Part shown: piece after piece, positions 11,891-24,890 of the stretch
Layout: the number at the start of each line of letters is the position of its first letter
Position numbering within the stretch: the first letter of the stretch is position 1
From: Polytrichum commune
Taxonomy: Eukaryota > Streptophyta > Polytrichopsida > Polytrichales > Polytrichaceae
DNA: 64,000 nt
Assembly (NCBI GenBank): GCA_950295325.1
Contig: OX485807.1
Coordinates: 24,399,666-24,463,665, forward strand
Direction of reading: 5' to 3'
The notes under the pieces: model-generated
Database searches by the model: none
Seen by the model: only the letters and a program-made list of their open reading frames with translations
What the model was told of the DNA's origin: nothing
Translations under genes and position numbers: made by a program

Positions 11891-14565
11891 TCATTTTTTC
11901 ATGTTTTCCTTGTAGTGTATCTTCACATGCCATGTGTTGGGTACTACAAGCTTGTCTAGTACGCACTTCTTTTTGTTGTCACTTACACAACGTTTGATGT
12001 CATCTAGGTAAAACCAAAACTTGTACTCCACATTGTTCGTGGAGCGGTACTCCTTCTTCAATCCCTTGTACGTAGAAGCAGGGATGCCATGTTTGCCAAT
12101 TCCGACTTTGGCATTGCACAAAAACCATGTATTGGCTTGCATCGCACAACGTCTTTTGGCAGAGTTGGGTGGCAATCTTGCAATATGCCAATGGGAAGAA
12201 GGGCAATTAGTCTCTAATACTGATGTGTTATGTGCCACACCTTGTTCTACAAAATTCAAGGATTCCTTATGCATGCCGTTTTAACCCTAGTGTTAGGGTG
12301 AGGAATCAAATAATTCACTTTATCAAGCCGATGTGAGTCGCAATCCGCACATGATGGCACATCAAGATTTCGTTTGGTGGATCCAAACATCTCAGACCCC
12401 TCCAAAGCACAATCCCTAGTATTGAAATCTTCCGGCCCTAAATATGGCTTCATGGCATTTGCTAGTAGCTTCAGATCTCCACACCTGGTAGCAACCTTCA
12501 ATTTCAAAGACGTGGAATCAAGACCTTTACCAGTAAAACCACCTCTCAACCACGATCTATAATTTGCAATCTGCATGAATGTGCAAATCAAATCATCCAC
12601 TATCGCTTCATATAGACAAGTCATCTTGTTTCCAGAGTGTTGGAGTCATTTGTTGTGCATTGTTTTTGCAAGGTTACACGTTGGCATTTCTACGTGTTCA
12701 TCCATAGTCATATCCTACAAACATTACACAAATTATAATAGATTATGTATATATATATATCATGAATACTCAAAATTTAAGAACATTGAAAAATACATAG
12801 TGGCAATGCACTGACAAGAATTATATGACCACCCCATTGCTTATAATGGAAATGCCAGGATCCCAACCACTCAGAGAGTCTGAGAATGCCTTATTCTGTG
12901 GCAACTCCGGATGACAACAACCGTGAACGAATGACATGATATTTAGTTTCAGCTTCATCCATTGTCTCCGCGTCTTTGTAATCTTTGCATAGTTGCTTAT
13001 GCTAAAACTACAAAGATGCCTTGATATACTTCTGCATCACCTTATCCAAGTTTTGCGACCAATGAAAAAGACAAGGGTGCTCACAACCCACCATTGGTAG
13101 ACTTGGGTCACCTCCACCATATATCTTCCCAACCGCATTCAAATTTGTCTAAGCATTGTCCGCCATAAACCCTTGAAATTCATGATTGACATTCAATTCT
13201 CCACCATGATGAAATTCAAGTATTCCTAAAAGAGACTTTAAGTTGGGCCATCTTCAGATTGCATGTCACAACAATGATCAACACCTTATAGTACTTGCTA
13301 TCGTACACATGACACGCAAGGGTGGTCCAGTCTTTCAGGCGTTTGACATGGTCAAAAATTATTCATGAATTCTCCATATCTCCTCCCACATGCATATACT
13401 TAATAAGATTCACACCACTCCCCGAAAGATCTACTAACATTTTGAAGACAAATACTTTGTCCTTGGACTGCCCCGGGAATCTACTTGCATGGACGTACTT
13501 AAAACCCGAATGGTCTTTGAGTGCCATGATACTATCCATCGTATCCATTCCGCTACGAACAAAATGCTTTGAGCCCAATACAAAGTTACGACAATTTGGA
13601 GATACAAGAGTATTGAATTTATCCATAACGATCTTCAGGGACAAACTTGCCAAGTGATGTTCTTCACCGTTTGATGGAGATTTTAGGAGGTAATCTACTA
13701 GGAATTGTTTGTTCGTTGTCATTATTATAGCAGAGTTTTGGCAATGGGTGTATTAATGACCTCATTGGCAACGCATTGGTGTGCAATGTCCAAATATTCA
13801 TGGCATGTCCCATTGGATAGAAAGTGGTCATGCATGTCTAGATAAATACAAGTCCTAGACATTTCAAAAGATGTGGAGTGCACATATATTATGCGAACAT
13901 GGCACAAAGCTATGCATACAGGTGTTAAACAACAAACCTTACATTCCAATCTGGACTTCTCAAGGGCAACAACATCCACAAAGAATGGGATACGAGTTGA
14001 AATGGCACATTCAGTGTTGTTACGTTTGCTTGCATTGCGATGCATGTAATCATAAAATTCATTAGAGCTTTGGAGATGACCTGCACAAGTAGAACGCCTA
14101 AAGGAAAATCCAAAATCGTTTTGAATATATATGGTTTGGTGGTGCACCAAGAGTGTCCATCGCACATCTTGTCCATACCATTCATCGAACAACCATAGGC
14201 ACTTGGACCTCCAAGTGCCTATGGTCAATCCAAACAAAACGTCACCATCAAAAAAGAATGACAAGTATTTGACATCTTGCACCTCTATGTTGTCAAAATC
14301 GAAGGACATAAGAACTAATTTGGATTTTTTTCCTAAACTTTGTTTGTTTCAATGCGTTGACAATATTCATACCCACTAATGAAGAAAAATGGTGTAGCGG
14401 AGGACTTTGTGATGGTGAATCATGGTGTGCCACACTCATGTACAAAAGACTGCAAGAGGATTTTAGGAAATCCATAAGGGGTTTTGAAGGGGTGGAATCT
14501 CTACTTCCAAATGGAAATGGTGATGTATCAAAAGAGGTCAACAACAACACAAATGTCATCTTCAA
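11891..14565 (-). pseudogene. decayed MULE-like transposase gene
   Basis: A chain of minus-strand frames (14565-14293, 14309-13725, 13722-13363, about 13350-12830, 12624-12256, 12274-11891) reads as one broken protein. The most telling part is at about 13170-13020: an F-M-A-D-N-A stretch followed by a CEH-CLFHWSQ stretch. This resembles the second catalytic Asp and the C/H block of MULE-type DDE transposases. Stops (for example just after MADNA) and frameshifts break it. The 3' end is truncated by the CACTA-like terminus: the last frame runs through the inverse of CACTACAAGG into a stop. The clan (MULE) is inferred from motif spacing, not from an alignment. Confidence 0.5.
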
Positions 14566-14654
14566 AATCCGAGAAATCTAATACAATACATCAATGGGTT
14601 TCAATTTAACAGTGGCGACACTTCGAATTTGAACAGTGGATGTGTCAGATTTAT

Positions 14655-15840
14655 TTGTCAAAATTAGTTGTAGTTGGAATGTTCACTTCATGATTGTTGT
14701 GTGCTTCAAAATGTGAATCAATAAGTTTCAAGGTTGAGGCTTAAAGCTTGGAGCTTCAAGCTTCAAAAATTTCTTGAAGGTTGAGGGGATGGATTTCATC
14801 ACCTCCCCCTTCCCTTTAGTCTTATAGGGTGAGGCAAAAAGGAGTATAATTCCCACAAAAATTATGAAAGAAAAAGCAAGAAAAAATCCCAAATTTTCAA
14901 AAAAAAAAGTTTCGGTTCCAAAACAAGTTTTTTTAAAATTCAAGATTTTTTCTTGCTTCTTTTTACGCTCATTTGCTTTACCTCTTCTTGCATTTTTTGT
15001 GTATCTTGCTTGTCTTTTGGCTTGTTATGTGTGATTAGAAGTAATTGGTATGTTCACTTGATGGTTGTTGTGAGCTCCAAATTTTGAATCATGAAGCGTT
15101 AAATGTTTCTTGAAGATGGAGGGAATATATTTCATCACCTCTCCCCTCCCCTTAGTCTTATAGGATAAGACAAGACGGACAATAATGTCTACAAAAACTA
15201 CAAAGGAAAAAACAAGAAAAATTTCAAAAAATTTCAAAAAAAAAGAGTCTTGGTTTCAAAACAAGTTTTTTGAAATTTTAGGGTTTTTTCTTGCTTCTTT
15301 TTAAGCTCAATCTTTTATCTCTTCTTGCACTCGTTTGTGTACCTTGCTTGTTTCTTGTCTTGTTATGTGTGATTAGAAGTAATTGGCATGTTCACTTGAC
15401 GGTTGTTGTATGCTCCATAATTTGAATCAAGAAGCTTCAAAAGTTTTTTGAAGGTCAAGGGGATAAATTTCATGACCTCCCCCCTCCCCTTAGTCTTATA
15501 GGATGAAGCAAGACAAACAATATTTCCCACAAAAACTACAACAAAAAACAAAAAACAAAAAAATCCAAAATTTCCAAAAAGTGAGTCTTGGTTTCGAGAC
15601 AATTTTTTTTGAAATTTGTCTTGCTTATTTTTATTTTTATTTTTATTTTTACCTCTTCTTACATTTATTTGTGTGCCTTACTTAACTTTTGTCTTGTTAT
15701 GTGTGATTAAAAATAGTTGGCATGTTCACTTGATGGTTGTTATGTGCTTCAAAATTTGAATAAAAAAGCTACAAGGTTGAGATAATGAATTTGATAGTTG
15801 AGAAAATGAGCTTGAAGATTGTAGAGGATGGATTTGATGA
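14655..15840. repeat. about 336-bp tandem repeat, 3.5 units, each with a minus-strand frame
   Basis: GTGATTAGAAGTAATTGG or close variants recur at 15031, 15369 and 15703, with a more diverged copy near 14660. Each unit has the same order: TTCTTGCTTCTTTTTA, the landmark, GTTCACTTGATGGTTGTTG, CTCCCC-TCCCCTTAGTCTTATAGG. Three units keep a minus-strand frame of 70-79 codons (14943-14728, 15237-15025, 15602-15363). These share a hydrophobic segment, then YKTKGRGEVMK, then a C-terminal PITSNHT in the last two. Confidence 0.8.
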
Positions 15841-17170
15841 CCGCCATCTTGTACGAGAGGGGGTTTATTGCTAGATTGTTCAAGTTGCTTTTAAAAAAAA
15901 AAATCTTGAATGGTTGTTTGTTTAGGAATAATGGTTATTTAATTGGATTCAATTATGTTTGTGGTTTTAATAGTCATAAGTTGATTATTTTTCTTTGTGA
16001 TTTATATCTTAGGATAGTGGAAATGACTATAGCGGTCATCCACTACCCAATGGTTTGTTAAATGCGGAAGAAATTATGTCTCACATCCGAGATTTGTAAA
16101 ATACAAATGTCAATTTTATGATTGGAAGACTTTGTATGAAGCTGTTTTCAAAGTCAAGATTTTCAATCCCTCTTTGTCAGTTGATATTGTTGCTTGGTGT
16201 GACCAAATTTTGGAAATCAATGTCCAACTTTTGAAAAATAAATTTGTCAATGATTATAGGGAGGATTAAAGGGTGTTGTATGTGTCTTCATTTGACAAAT
16301 ATGGAAAAACTATAGATATTCAAGATGCAGACATTTAAGGAGAGCAGTGACAATCTTTCAATAAATCATTTGAAGAAATTCTTAAAAATGACAAAGATTA
16401 TGAAAGGTTTGTGGTAAAATGTTCTTTGTTTGGAAGAGTATCCATCGGGTCACAACTTGGCAACCCCATATTGATAGGCTCCATGAGAAAGATGCAGAGT
16501 GATATTACTCTGTTGATTGTATAGTGTTTGAATCAACTGGTTGAGGGACCCTTCTTCTAAATGTAATGCATGATGTAAATAAATATACTTCATGGTCCAT
16601 ACTTTTTTAATTCTTTTTTTTGTTTGTAATAATCAAATTGTAAATTCTTTTGATTTTTTTGTAATCTCTCTTAGGTGTACGAAATCAAATCATGTCAAGA
16701 CAAATTTGCTTCGTAAATTCCATCATATCCAGAGTTTTGGGATCAAGACATTGGAGGAATTTAAGGATCTTCATACCTTTGATCAATACTTCAAGTGTTT
16801 GAAAAAAGGTGGAAAGGGGATTTGGTATACCCTTACTTTGGAAATCTTCATTCAATTCCTATACAAGGTGGGTGTGGTACCATTTTTTGGACAGAATGTC
16901 TAAGTTTTAGTCTTGAAAAGTAAATGAATGATAAATTTCACTCAAGACTAGTAAAATAGTGAAGCATTAGGCACTTAGTTGCTTTGAAATGAAAACAGGC
17001 AAGTAAGTCAAAAATTTCCTTGCTACCCGTAGTACATAGGATATCATGAGACATTCAATTAACATGTGACAATTAGAAGAAGCCCTTGATATCCTAGCTA
17101 GGGTCAGTCACCACCTTTCGGAACAGGAAGATAAGAAGGAGGAGGAAGAGGACAGAAGGGGGAGAATCTG
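15841..17170. other. unassigned, possible decayed coding DNA
   Basis: Plus-strand frames at 15828-16061 and 16592-16903 have no recognised motifs. The text between 16060 and 16520 has codon-like character but many stops, suggesting an old retroelement or gene remnant. I cannot name it. Confidence 0.3.
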
Positions 17171-17179
17171 AGTTGGGAC

Positions 17180-18625
17180 TTGCCTCTTGTGAAGAGAGTG
17201 ATTTTGTAGTCTCTCCCAATTACTGGGTGTGAAACCCTTAAGTTGCATTGTAAATCATACTTTTGAAATATATCAAATTGTAAATTCAGTTATATCATTT
17301 GTACCAGTTGTTGATGAAAGTGAAAATTGAACATCTTGTTGTTCGGGTGGAATTTGATTAAGGAGTGTGAAACTCTTGAACAAAGGAATGTGGATTTAGC
17401 TTATGAGTTGGAGACAGATTAGTCCATAATTTCTTGGACAGTCTCTTAAGATTCTGAATTCTAAAAATAAAGTTGATGTGTGGATAGTGAATGTCCCTAG
17501 TTCGGATAAGTCCAGAGAGAATCTATAATACCCTACTCTTGTGAAGGGAGTAAGGCTTAGTTGTGGGATTTTAAACTTTTGTGAAGAAACCCGTGACAGA
17601 TATTGAAATGGGAAACTGTCAATCGAGTGGGGAGCCTTTAAGAAATTATGACCCGTATCAATCAGTGTAATTTCAATTCCTTGGTGGTGTCTTACCGATG
17701 TAGGTGTGTGACAGAAGTGAAACTTTATGAAACAATTAAAAGGTCTCATATCCAATGTTAGTATTCATGACCATACCTCACAAGTGGAATGTGAAATTCC
17801 ACTGTGGGTAATTACATAATTCATTCTTGAGAATTTTGTAAGAGAAGTCTTAATGATCCTCTCGGGAAGAGAGAAAGAATCACTTACATGTTGGATAGGT
17901 CTCATAGCATTTCTCTGAGGGAACTTAAGGTGCAGGATGCGAACATTTGAGTGAAATTGAATGTGAGTGTAGAATTTAGGATTGAACTACTGTGAAAGGT
18001 TATGGCGATTTTACTTGTTAACATGAGATGTTCATGACTCATAGTGTTATTTCTCCTTGAGACAAAATGAGAATGTGTCAAGTTAGTGATGGGAATGAAT
18101 TTATGAAGTGAAATTTGAATTATGAAACAGACAAAAGAATAGAGATCTCCTTAAGGCCATGAGCAACTTAATTATTAGTATGTCTCTCAAGGTATTGTTT
18201 GATGGAATGATAAGAGGCCTATATACTGGATTTCTCCCGAGAGGGGAGTGAAATTGTTCTCATTAGTGCCTAAAAGTCCCGCGGGAAGCCGGCGAGAGAT
18301 TGGTGCGATCTTGTTGTGAACGGAAACTAGATAATCAACCCTATAGCAGATTCTGAAGTCGTCTTCTTTGCCTGACAGAGGTTACCTCAACCGAGTGAGA
18401 GAGAATAACTTTAGGATTTCATTTGAGGGTGAATCTCCTGAGAAAGGAGTGACCTCCATTAAATTAGATTTCATGTAAATCATGCTAAGTAAGTGCAAGA
18501 ACGGTGTATCCCTGCGAAAGGAATTCAGATACTTTATGAGCGTCGGGTTATCAGAGCATAGCTTTGCGCAATCTTAGGGAGAAAAGTTTCCTTTGTGTAC
18601 CCCATTCCTGTACAGAGAGTGGAGT
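17180..18625. repeat. series of short hairpin modules
   Basis: A motif that folds on itself recurs irregularly. Examples are CTCTTGTGAAGAG (17185), CTCTTGTGAAGGGAG (17538), CTCTCGGGAAGAGAG (17857), CTCCCGAGAGGGGAG (18233) and CTCCTGAGAAAGGAG (18427). Weaker ones lie near 17905, 18056, 18146, 18508 and 18604. The arms change together, so pairing is kept while sequence is not. Most copies sit next to a GTGA-type trailer. No gene is recognised here; the minus frame 17755-17396 is probably incidental. Confidence 0.45.
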
Positions 18626-19730
18626 CCTTTCTTCGGAATTGGGAAGAGATGTTTAATGCGGACATTTCTGTTTTGTGACCCTTGTTTTACCTTATTGAAA
18701 GGAAGTGATTTTGAGTTCTCGATTGCCTATGAGATCTCATGGAAGGTGTAGCATGTGGGGATAGAGTCTGCGGGATTGTGTCACAGATTGTGAAGGTGAT
18801 CAAAGGAATTCGCTCCACAAGGCATCAGTGAGAAAGAGACGCACAACATCGGAGACGAAGCAGTCGCAAGGAAGGAGCTGCGAGCGGAAGCTAAGTCCAC
18901 TTATCCCATATCGATGGGGAGCTCCACCTAGTGCAGGTATAAAACCTATCCCTCCACAGTGGCTAATGTGTCCAGACGCTTCCCATGACACAACAAGACT
19001 CGCTACTGGTTACTGGTGACTAGACTTGTTACTTGGAACTAAGACTGTCTACTGGTGACTCGGACTCTAGACTCTTGACGCGATACTTGCTACTAGACTC
19101 GAGTTACTGTTCTGGTCCGATTCGCTTAGGACGCTTCTCGCTTAGTTCTCGGTTCGTGGTTCTGTCACTTGTAACTAGACTTTTATCAAAATTTACTAAG
19201 TTCTAATTTTTGCAAGTATGGAAATATGCTAAGTAATATCACCATGTGTGTAATGACTAAATCTAGTTATGCTGAGGAAGTGAAAAGTTAATTCACATGA
19301 GAATAGAATTCTTATGATAATGAAGTGTTAAACCCATTTCATTACCCCTTTGAACTATCAATCGACCCTATCGTGACAAACTAAAGATACATCTGACACT
19401 CATTTAGTCTTCCCTGGGTGTTTTTCGAGTTGGAACCCTAGATGAAAAACCTGACTACAGTGGGTATTCTAATTCATGCTATGCCTTAGTATTTAAGATA
19501 TTTTTGCTAAAGATTTTTAGCTAATTTTTGTTTTTTTGTTAATGTAATGTGAGATGCCTTCTATAAACAAAAAGGTATCTCGTAAATATACTGAGAAAAA
19601 ACCTCTTCAATTAAGAACAATAAAAGGTGTTTAGGACATTATGCAGAATGCAACAAGAAAAACAGTATAATCAATTCATGAAAAAAAATTAAAAAATTCA
19701 TTGATGTTGCAAATCCATTCAATGGCCTCA
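18626..19730. other. unassigned sequence
   Basis: 18950-19180 is rich in repeated ACTGGTGACT / GACTTGTTACT / CTAGACT words, a degenerate simple-repeat texture. No gene or element end is recognised. Confidence 0.35.
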
Positions 19731-20290
19731 TGTGAGCCCAATATGGTGCCCACGAGTGTTCTTAGACCAAAGATACTACTAGGACTTAGACTTTGACGTT
19801 TGCTTTGTATTCAAAAACATAAAAAGAGTGAAGCTTGGTTTTTGGAGTGACAATTGAGTTTAAAGCTAGATAGGAATTAAGGTTACTGGTAATTCTTTGA
19901 GGTTGAATTAAGAGTTGGATAGCTAGTGGGGAAGATTAGAGTTAAGGGTGGGGTGATGATTAGTTGGTTAGTTGAGTAGTGTAGTTTAAATTAGTCCTTG
20001 GCTATTATGTAAGGCTCGTACTTGTTGGATTGGACCGGGTTAATCAAGTTTGGACCAGAGTATTGTCCATTGTGGGCACGGTGGTTAGTCGTTTTAGGGA
20101 AGAGGTCACTGTGACCTAATGAAATTCGGATCCAGGGAAACCGAAGTTCGGTGGCTGGTCCAGAAGTTCTTCTTCTTCAGGTTTTCGGGAATGCGAGAGG
20201 AGAAACTTGGTGTGTGTGTATGCTGGAGGGGAGGCATAAGGTGATGGAAGAAGAAGAGTATTTCGGCAGGTTAGGGGTTGACAGGGTTGG

Positions 20291-20368
20291 CTATTGTGTC
20301 GTGACGGAGGGTAATCCCGGCATAATGTCGTGCCGTCACGACACGTATCCGTCACGACATTATGCCGG
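20291..20368. repeat. left subterminal palindromes of the hAT element
   Basis: A perfect 16-bp inverted repeat (CCGGCATAATGTCGTG at 20317-20332, its complement at 20353-20368) surrounds a 20-base loop. TGTCGTGACGG and its inverse CCGTCACGACA occur several times. Such short motifs near hAT ends are usual transposase-binding sites, which is inferred here. Confidence 0.8.
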
Positions 20369-20516
20369 ATGCTGTCTTTATCCTGACGGACTTGAATTTT
20401 TCCGATTTTTTTGTGTAATTACATTAACCCAATTCGGACACGTAGGATTTACAATGTCCACGTGTGATGACATGTCAGCAAAGTAAAGGTAAAGTGGGGA
20501 AAAATTTACTAGAGCC

Positions 20517-20702
20517 CGTCCGCCTCCCCGTCTGCCCCCGTTCCCAACCCACGTTCCCCCATCCGCTCCCGTTCCCCGCCCCGTCCCCGCCCCGTCCGCT
20601 CCCCCCCCCCTCCGTCCGCTTCCCCGTCCGCCCCCCCGTCCGTCCGTCCGTCCGCTCTCCCCCCCCCCCCCCCCCTCCCCCGTCCGCTCCCCCGTCCGAT
20701 TC
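20517..20702. repeat. C-rich CCGTCCGC array 1 (upstream of transposase)
   Basis: Pyrimidine-rich degenerate repeats of the type CCGTCCGCTCCC / CCCGTTCCC on the plus strand, with homopolymeric C runs (20652-20668). It ends just before a TATA box. The open frames it creates on both strands are low-complexity artefacts. Confidence 0.85.
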
Positions 20703-20707
20703 GAATA

Positions 20708-20715
20708 CTATAAAT
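20708..20715 (+). promoter_or_regulatory. TATA box of the hAT transposase gene
   Basis: CTATAAAT directly after C-rich array 1 and about 235 bases before the ATG at 20945. A TTTGTATTTGCAG 3' splice-site-like sequence at about 20919-20931 suggests a 5'-UTR intron between the promoter and the start codon. Confidence 0.5.
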
Positions 20716-20944
20716 TGAGGGTTCAAGTGCCATTTTTGCCTCCACTGACATAGTGTGTCTCAAGTCTTTTGATTCTCCTTTGAGGAGTGAGGATTGAATG
20801 CGTGAGACCCGAATGCAGAGGATACTTTGTCCAATCTAGTGACTGTGAATTAGGGTTGCCCTTGTGGCACTCTTGAATAGGACCTAGTATGCGATCAAAG
20901 TTACTTGCTCTAACCTGTTTGTATTTGCAGGTTTTGTTGAAGTC

Positions 20945-23900
20945 ATGCCACGCCGAAATGATGCATGGGATCATTGGTACGAGGATAAGGGGATGGTTCC
21001 CGGTAAATCACAAAGGCAGGTTAAATGTAGGTTTTGCCCGTTCGTCATATCTTACCGAGGAAATAGAATGTTGGCCCACCTTGGTTATAGACCTCCTGTA
21101 GGGGGTGCTTGTGATGTTTCCACATGTAGGATGGTTCCCCCGCATATTAGGGTCTTGTTTGAACATTGCGGAGGCATTGTGCCCTTACATGTAGGCATTG
21201 TAAATGAGGACTCTCCAGTGCCAGATATTGTACCTCTGGAGCCTATTATAGCGGACTCCATAATTAGTGAAACAGAGCCTTTGCTTATGTCCCAATCCAC
21301 TCAACATTCTGATGTTGTGATATATGGCACACCTCCTCGTGAACTACGTCAACTCAACATAACGGAGGGATTCAATGTGTCAACAAAACAACTCCTTGAT
21401 AAAGCATGGGCAACGGCTTTTTATGAAGCTAACATTCCTTTCAACATTGTGAGACATCCTGCATTTGTTCATGCTGTGCGTGAAACTGCCCGTCATCGAA
21501 TGCCAGCCTACACACCACCATCGTACAATGCCATCCGTACGAAGTTGTTAACTAATAAAAAAGTTGACCTAGATAGGCAAGTGAAGGAGAAGCTGGGGAA
21601 TTCCGTTGACAAATATGGCGTTACACTATGTTGCGATGGATGGGACAACGTGCAAAACTGACCTCTCCTAAACGTTCTTCAATGTGGCACAAAGGGAGAC
21701 GTTTTCTTGGGTACCATTGACACCACGGGAAATCACAAGGATCATGTCTACGTTGTTGCTCAAATTCAACCATTTGTGGAAAAGGTTGGTCGACATAATG
21801 TGGTCCAAGTTTGCACCGACAATGCCCCAGTTATGGCCTCCGCTGCTCGCGACTTGATTCGAGCAAATCCCGATCTATATTTTCAAGGATGTGCTGCACA
21901 TTGCCTAGATCTCCTCTTAGAAGATTGGGGGAAGGAGGAATGGGTGAAAAAGTTGGTAAAAAAAGCGCGCCATATTTGTGTATTTGTTAAAAACCATCAT
22001 GCTTCTCAAGCTATATTCCGGAGGTTGTCACCAAATCTCTCACTCCGCCTACCTGTAGAGACCCGTTTTGCAACGAACTTCATCATGATAGAACGTCTTC
22101 TCCAAGTACGCAATGCTTTGGAAAGAATGGTGGTTGACGAGGATTGGCCTACTCTAATGCGTGATATGAGGAGGACATCTCGCACCTCTTACATGAAGGG
22201 CTCTGCTGTGCGAAGCTTTATACGTTCTGATGGATTCTGGAACACGTGCAAAAATTTCTTGTATATGGTGATCCCGGTTGTTAAAGCTCTTCGTGTATTT
22301 GATGGCAAGGCGCCTGCAATGGGAATGGCTTGGAGGGTCATGCATGATTTACAAACCCATATTCGTGGATTCAGTAAACCTCCATTTCGCTTAAGCCCTG
22401 AGCTTGCTGCAAATGCTATGCTAACGTTTCAAAATAGATGGAGGTTGATGTTGAATGATCTACATTGGGCTGGAGCGATGTTAAATCTGCTTCTACGTGG
22501 TTGGGCCCCACTCCATAAGGATGACAATTCGAGGACAATCCTAAATCGAGTTCTTCGCAGGCTTGCTCAAGATGAGGACACTTATGTCCAAATCCTCCAC
22601 CAGTACCAAGATTTCCTTGAAAATCGAGGGCCTTTTGCTGATTCTACTGACCCAAGCGTGCATGCCGCACCTCTCCATGAATGGTGGGATGCAATGGGAG
22701 GTGGAGCTAAAGCCCTCCAAACAATAGCAAGACGTATCCTTGCACAAGTATGTTCCGCATCCGCATGTGAACGCAATTGGAGCATGTACTCATATGTTCA
22801 CAACAAGAATCGCAATCGCTTGAAGCATAGTCGTGCCGAGGACCTCGTCTACATATATACCAATAGTAGGCTCATTTGCCATCGGAGGGGCCCAAGACCT
22901 GCGCAATGGTACAAATTGAATGAGGTCCATTCTGACGATGACCTTGACGAAGAAGATGACAACGAAGATGACGTGGATCCAAATGATAGGGCCGGAAATG
23001 ATGATGACAACAATGTTGATGACATCGACTTTGATTTGGATGACCTCGATTCCGAGAATCATGATTTAGAAGATGAGGATGGCCATGGTGGTGATGGAAA
23101 CCTTGGGGTGTTTGATTTTGATGAACCGGATGTCCCCCAACATAACGACGGAATGCATGACGATCATGAGGGGTCTATTGGAGGACCGCCTTTTGAAACT
23201 CTCCACACTGGACAAGGGTTTCGCCCTGACCATAATGTTGCTATGGGGGCAAGTGAGAATGTAGGAATTGAAGTAGATTCCTTGCAACCTCGGAGCGATT
23301 CTCTTTCTTTTGGTGAAGGTGACAATGTACTACCCGCAAATGAGCCAACGCACGTTCAACATGATCCACTTCCAGCCCGAGTACATTCTGAATCCATGGA
23401 CGCCTCCCTCATATCCAACCATCGTATAGAAGATCAAACGCCCAATGTTCTTGAAATACCTACAACTCGATTCCGTGTTCTTCAAAGAACTGCATCCACC
23501 TCTACGGTGCAAGTGCATGCACAAGGTCAACGTCGTCATCTCACTCGAAGTATTGCCAATACTTCTAGATTGGGTGTTTCACGTGCAACTGCGGTGGGTG
23601 CTACTTTGGTTGCTATACACAATGTTTTAAGAAATGTTACTACAGAGGTGTCACGTCGTCAATCTGTTCGTCGACATGTTGTTGAGAACATACCAATTGC
23701 AATTCCATCCGCATCAGTTTTACTTCCACACAGTCAATCCAATGGAACATGTGGACTTGGAGTTGGAGGCGGAAGTATAACGGGGGATGTTTTTATAGAT
23801 GGAAGTAGAGATGAAGTGCACTCAAGTCGTGGTACGGGTGGAGGGCGTCTGAGAACTACGAGAGGTGTCAAACGTACTAGGAAGAGGTATCAGGGAAGAT

Positions 23901-24142
23901 CGCTTCCGTTTACTGCTGAAGACTACAATGAAAATGAGGGTAGACCACATCTAGATGAAAATGGCATACAAGATGCAGAGGGCTCCCGGCCGACCAAGAA
24001 GATAATTTTCTCACAACGTGACCGAGAGTTGCATCTTCGGAGCGCGACTCCCCAAACGGATGATGATTGCAACACAGACGAGTCTGAAGAGGACCCAAGA
24101 TGTGTCGAAGCAAATGATCCCACAGTATGGATTCGAACGTAA
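20945..24142 (+). pseudogene. hAT transposase with BED finger, one in-frame stop
   Basis: A single frame of 1,065 codons is interrupted only by TGA at codon 239 (21659-21661). The N-terminus is a BED-type zinc finger (Trp8, Cys28, Cys31, His45, Cys56). A DUF659/RNase-H-like core follows, with CCDGWDN (Asp231, just before the stop), CTDNA (Asp292) and CAAHCLD (codons 316-322). The hAT dimerisation motif CERNWS is at about codons 608-613, followed by NRNRL and NSRL. A 370-residue tail is unusual: acidic from about codon 664 and basic later. The stop is a CGA-to-TGA type change in CG context. Everything downstream is intact, so the loss is recent, or the stop is read through. A poly(A) signal AATAAA lies near 24299. 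Confidence 0.88.
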
Positions 24143-24890
24143 TGATTTTGCACAAATGCGGTATTTTGGTGCTCCCACGTACTCCCATAATTTATTACTT
24201 ACGTCAAAATTGATACAAGTTACAACCTTAGGGCCTTCGGTTTACATTTAGACCACAAAGCGAACGTTACCTTCAAAGTTGTATCATTTTATTATAGTAA
24301 TAAAATTATTTATTGCATGTCTTTCAAAATTTTAAAAATACAATATGATTGTCAACTTGGCATTGCAATTACTCTCCAACAACATGTTATGCCTTTATTA
24401 ATTATTATTTTGTATTATTCTTACTGTGAATGGAGTTTTATGTTTATTTATTGTGTTTCTTAAAGAAAATGATTTTATAAATATTGCAATCCCCTATTGC
24501 TCGATTGTACATGCTTCGTTAGTGACATCCTCTTTTTGAGGACCTTTCTATCCGTTTTATATAATTATATCTTTATGTGGTATTCAATATTGCTATGTAG
24601 TCAATAGTACTTTTGGTTAGACTATCATATGAATTACTAATATTCAAGTAAGTTTTTAAAAGTTTTGAATAACATTAAAACATGTGGCATCCATATGCTA
24701 TCTTTTACACGATCTTATAAATGACAACTTGTCGGTAAATCCTTTTTATATTACATATTATTTGAACATGAAATATGTTCATTATGTCCAAAGTCTTCCT
24801 CCGTTCCTATACAATTTTCTAAATATGGTACAAAAATGCCTAATCCGAATCTGAATCGAGGTCTATTCTAGCTGAAGTAGATCCTCATCG
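24143..24890. other. AT-rich 3' flank between convergent hAT genes
   Basis: Contains the probable AATAAA of the transposase gene near 24299. No coding region is seen. The minus-strand gene ends close to the right border, so the two genes are transcribed toward each other. Confidence 0.5.

Larger units (their letters stand above)
6741..11917 (+). mobile_element. CACTA-like DNA transposon (right end visible)
   Basis: The right edge reads TTTTCCTTGTAGTG at 11904-11917, the inverse of a CACTACAAG CACTA-type terminus. AGTCAT and its inverse ATGACT are densely scattered at 6740-8040, 9395-9490, 10680-10800 and 11660-11905. That matches the short subterminal transposase-binding motifs typical of CACTA elements. 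The right end cuts into the 3' part of the MULE-like gene next door. I could not find a matching CACTA left end, so the left boundary is a guess from the motif density. Confidence 0.5.

Noticed and set aside
20464-20763. Pro/Arg/Ser- and Gly/Arg-rich open frames in the C-rich arrays (also 27056-27506, 31901-32468, 36312-36791)
   Set aside because: They exist on several frames and both strands at once because of the low-complexity repeat; none has a separate start or domain.
22790-23062. Minus-strand Ile/Val-rich frame
   Set aside because: It is the antisense of the acidic Asp/Glu-rich part of the hAT transposase.
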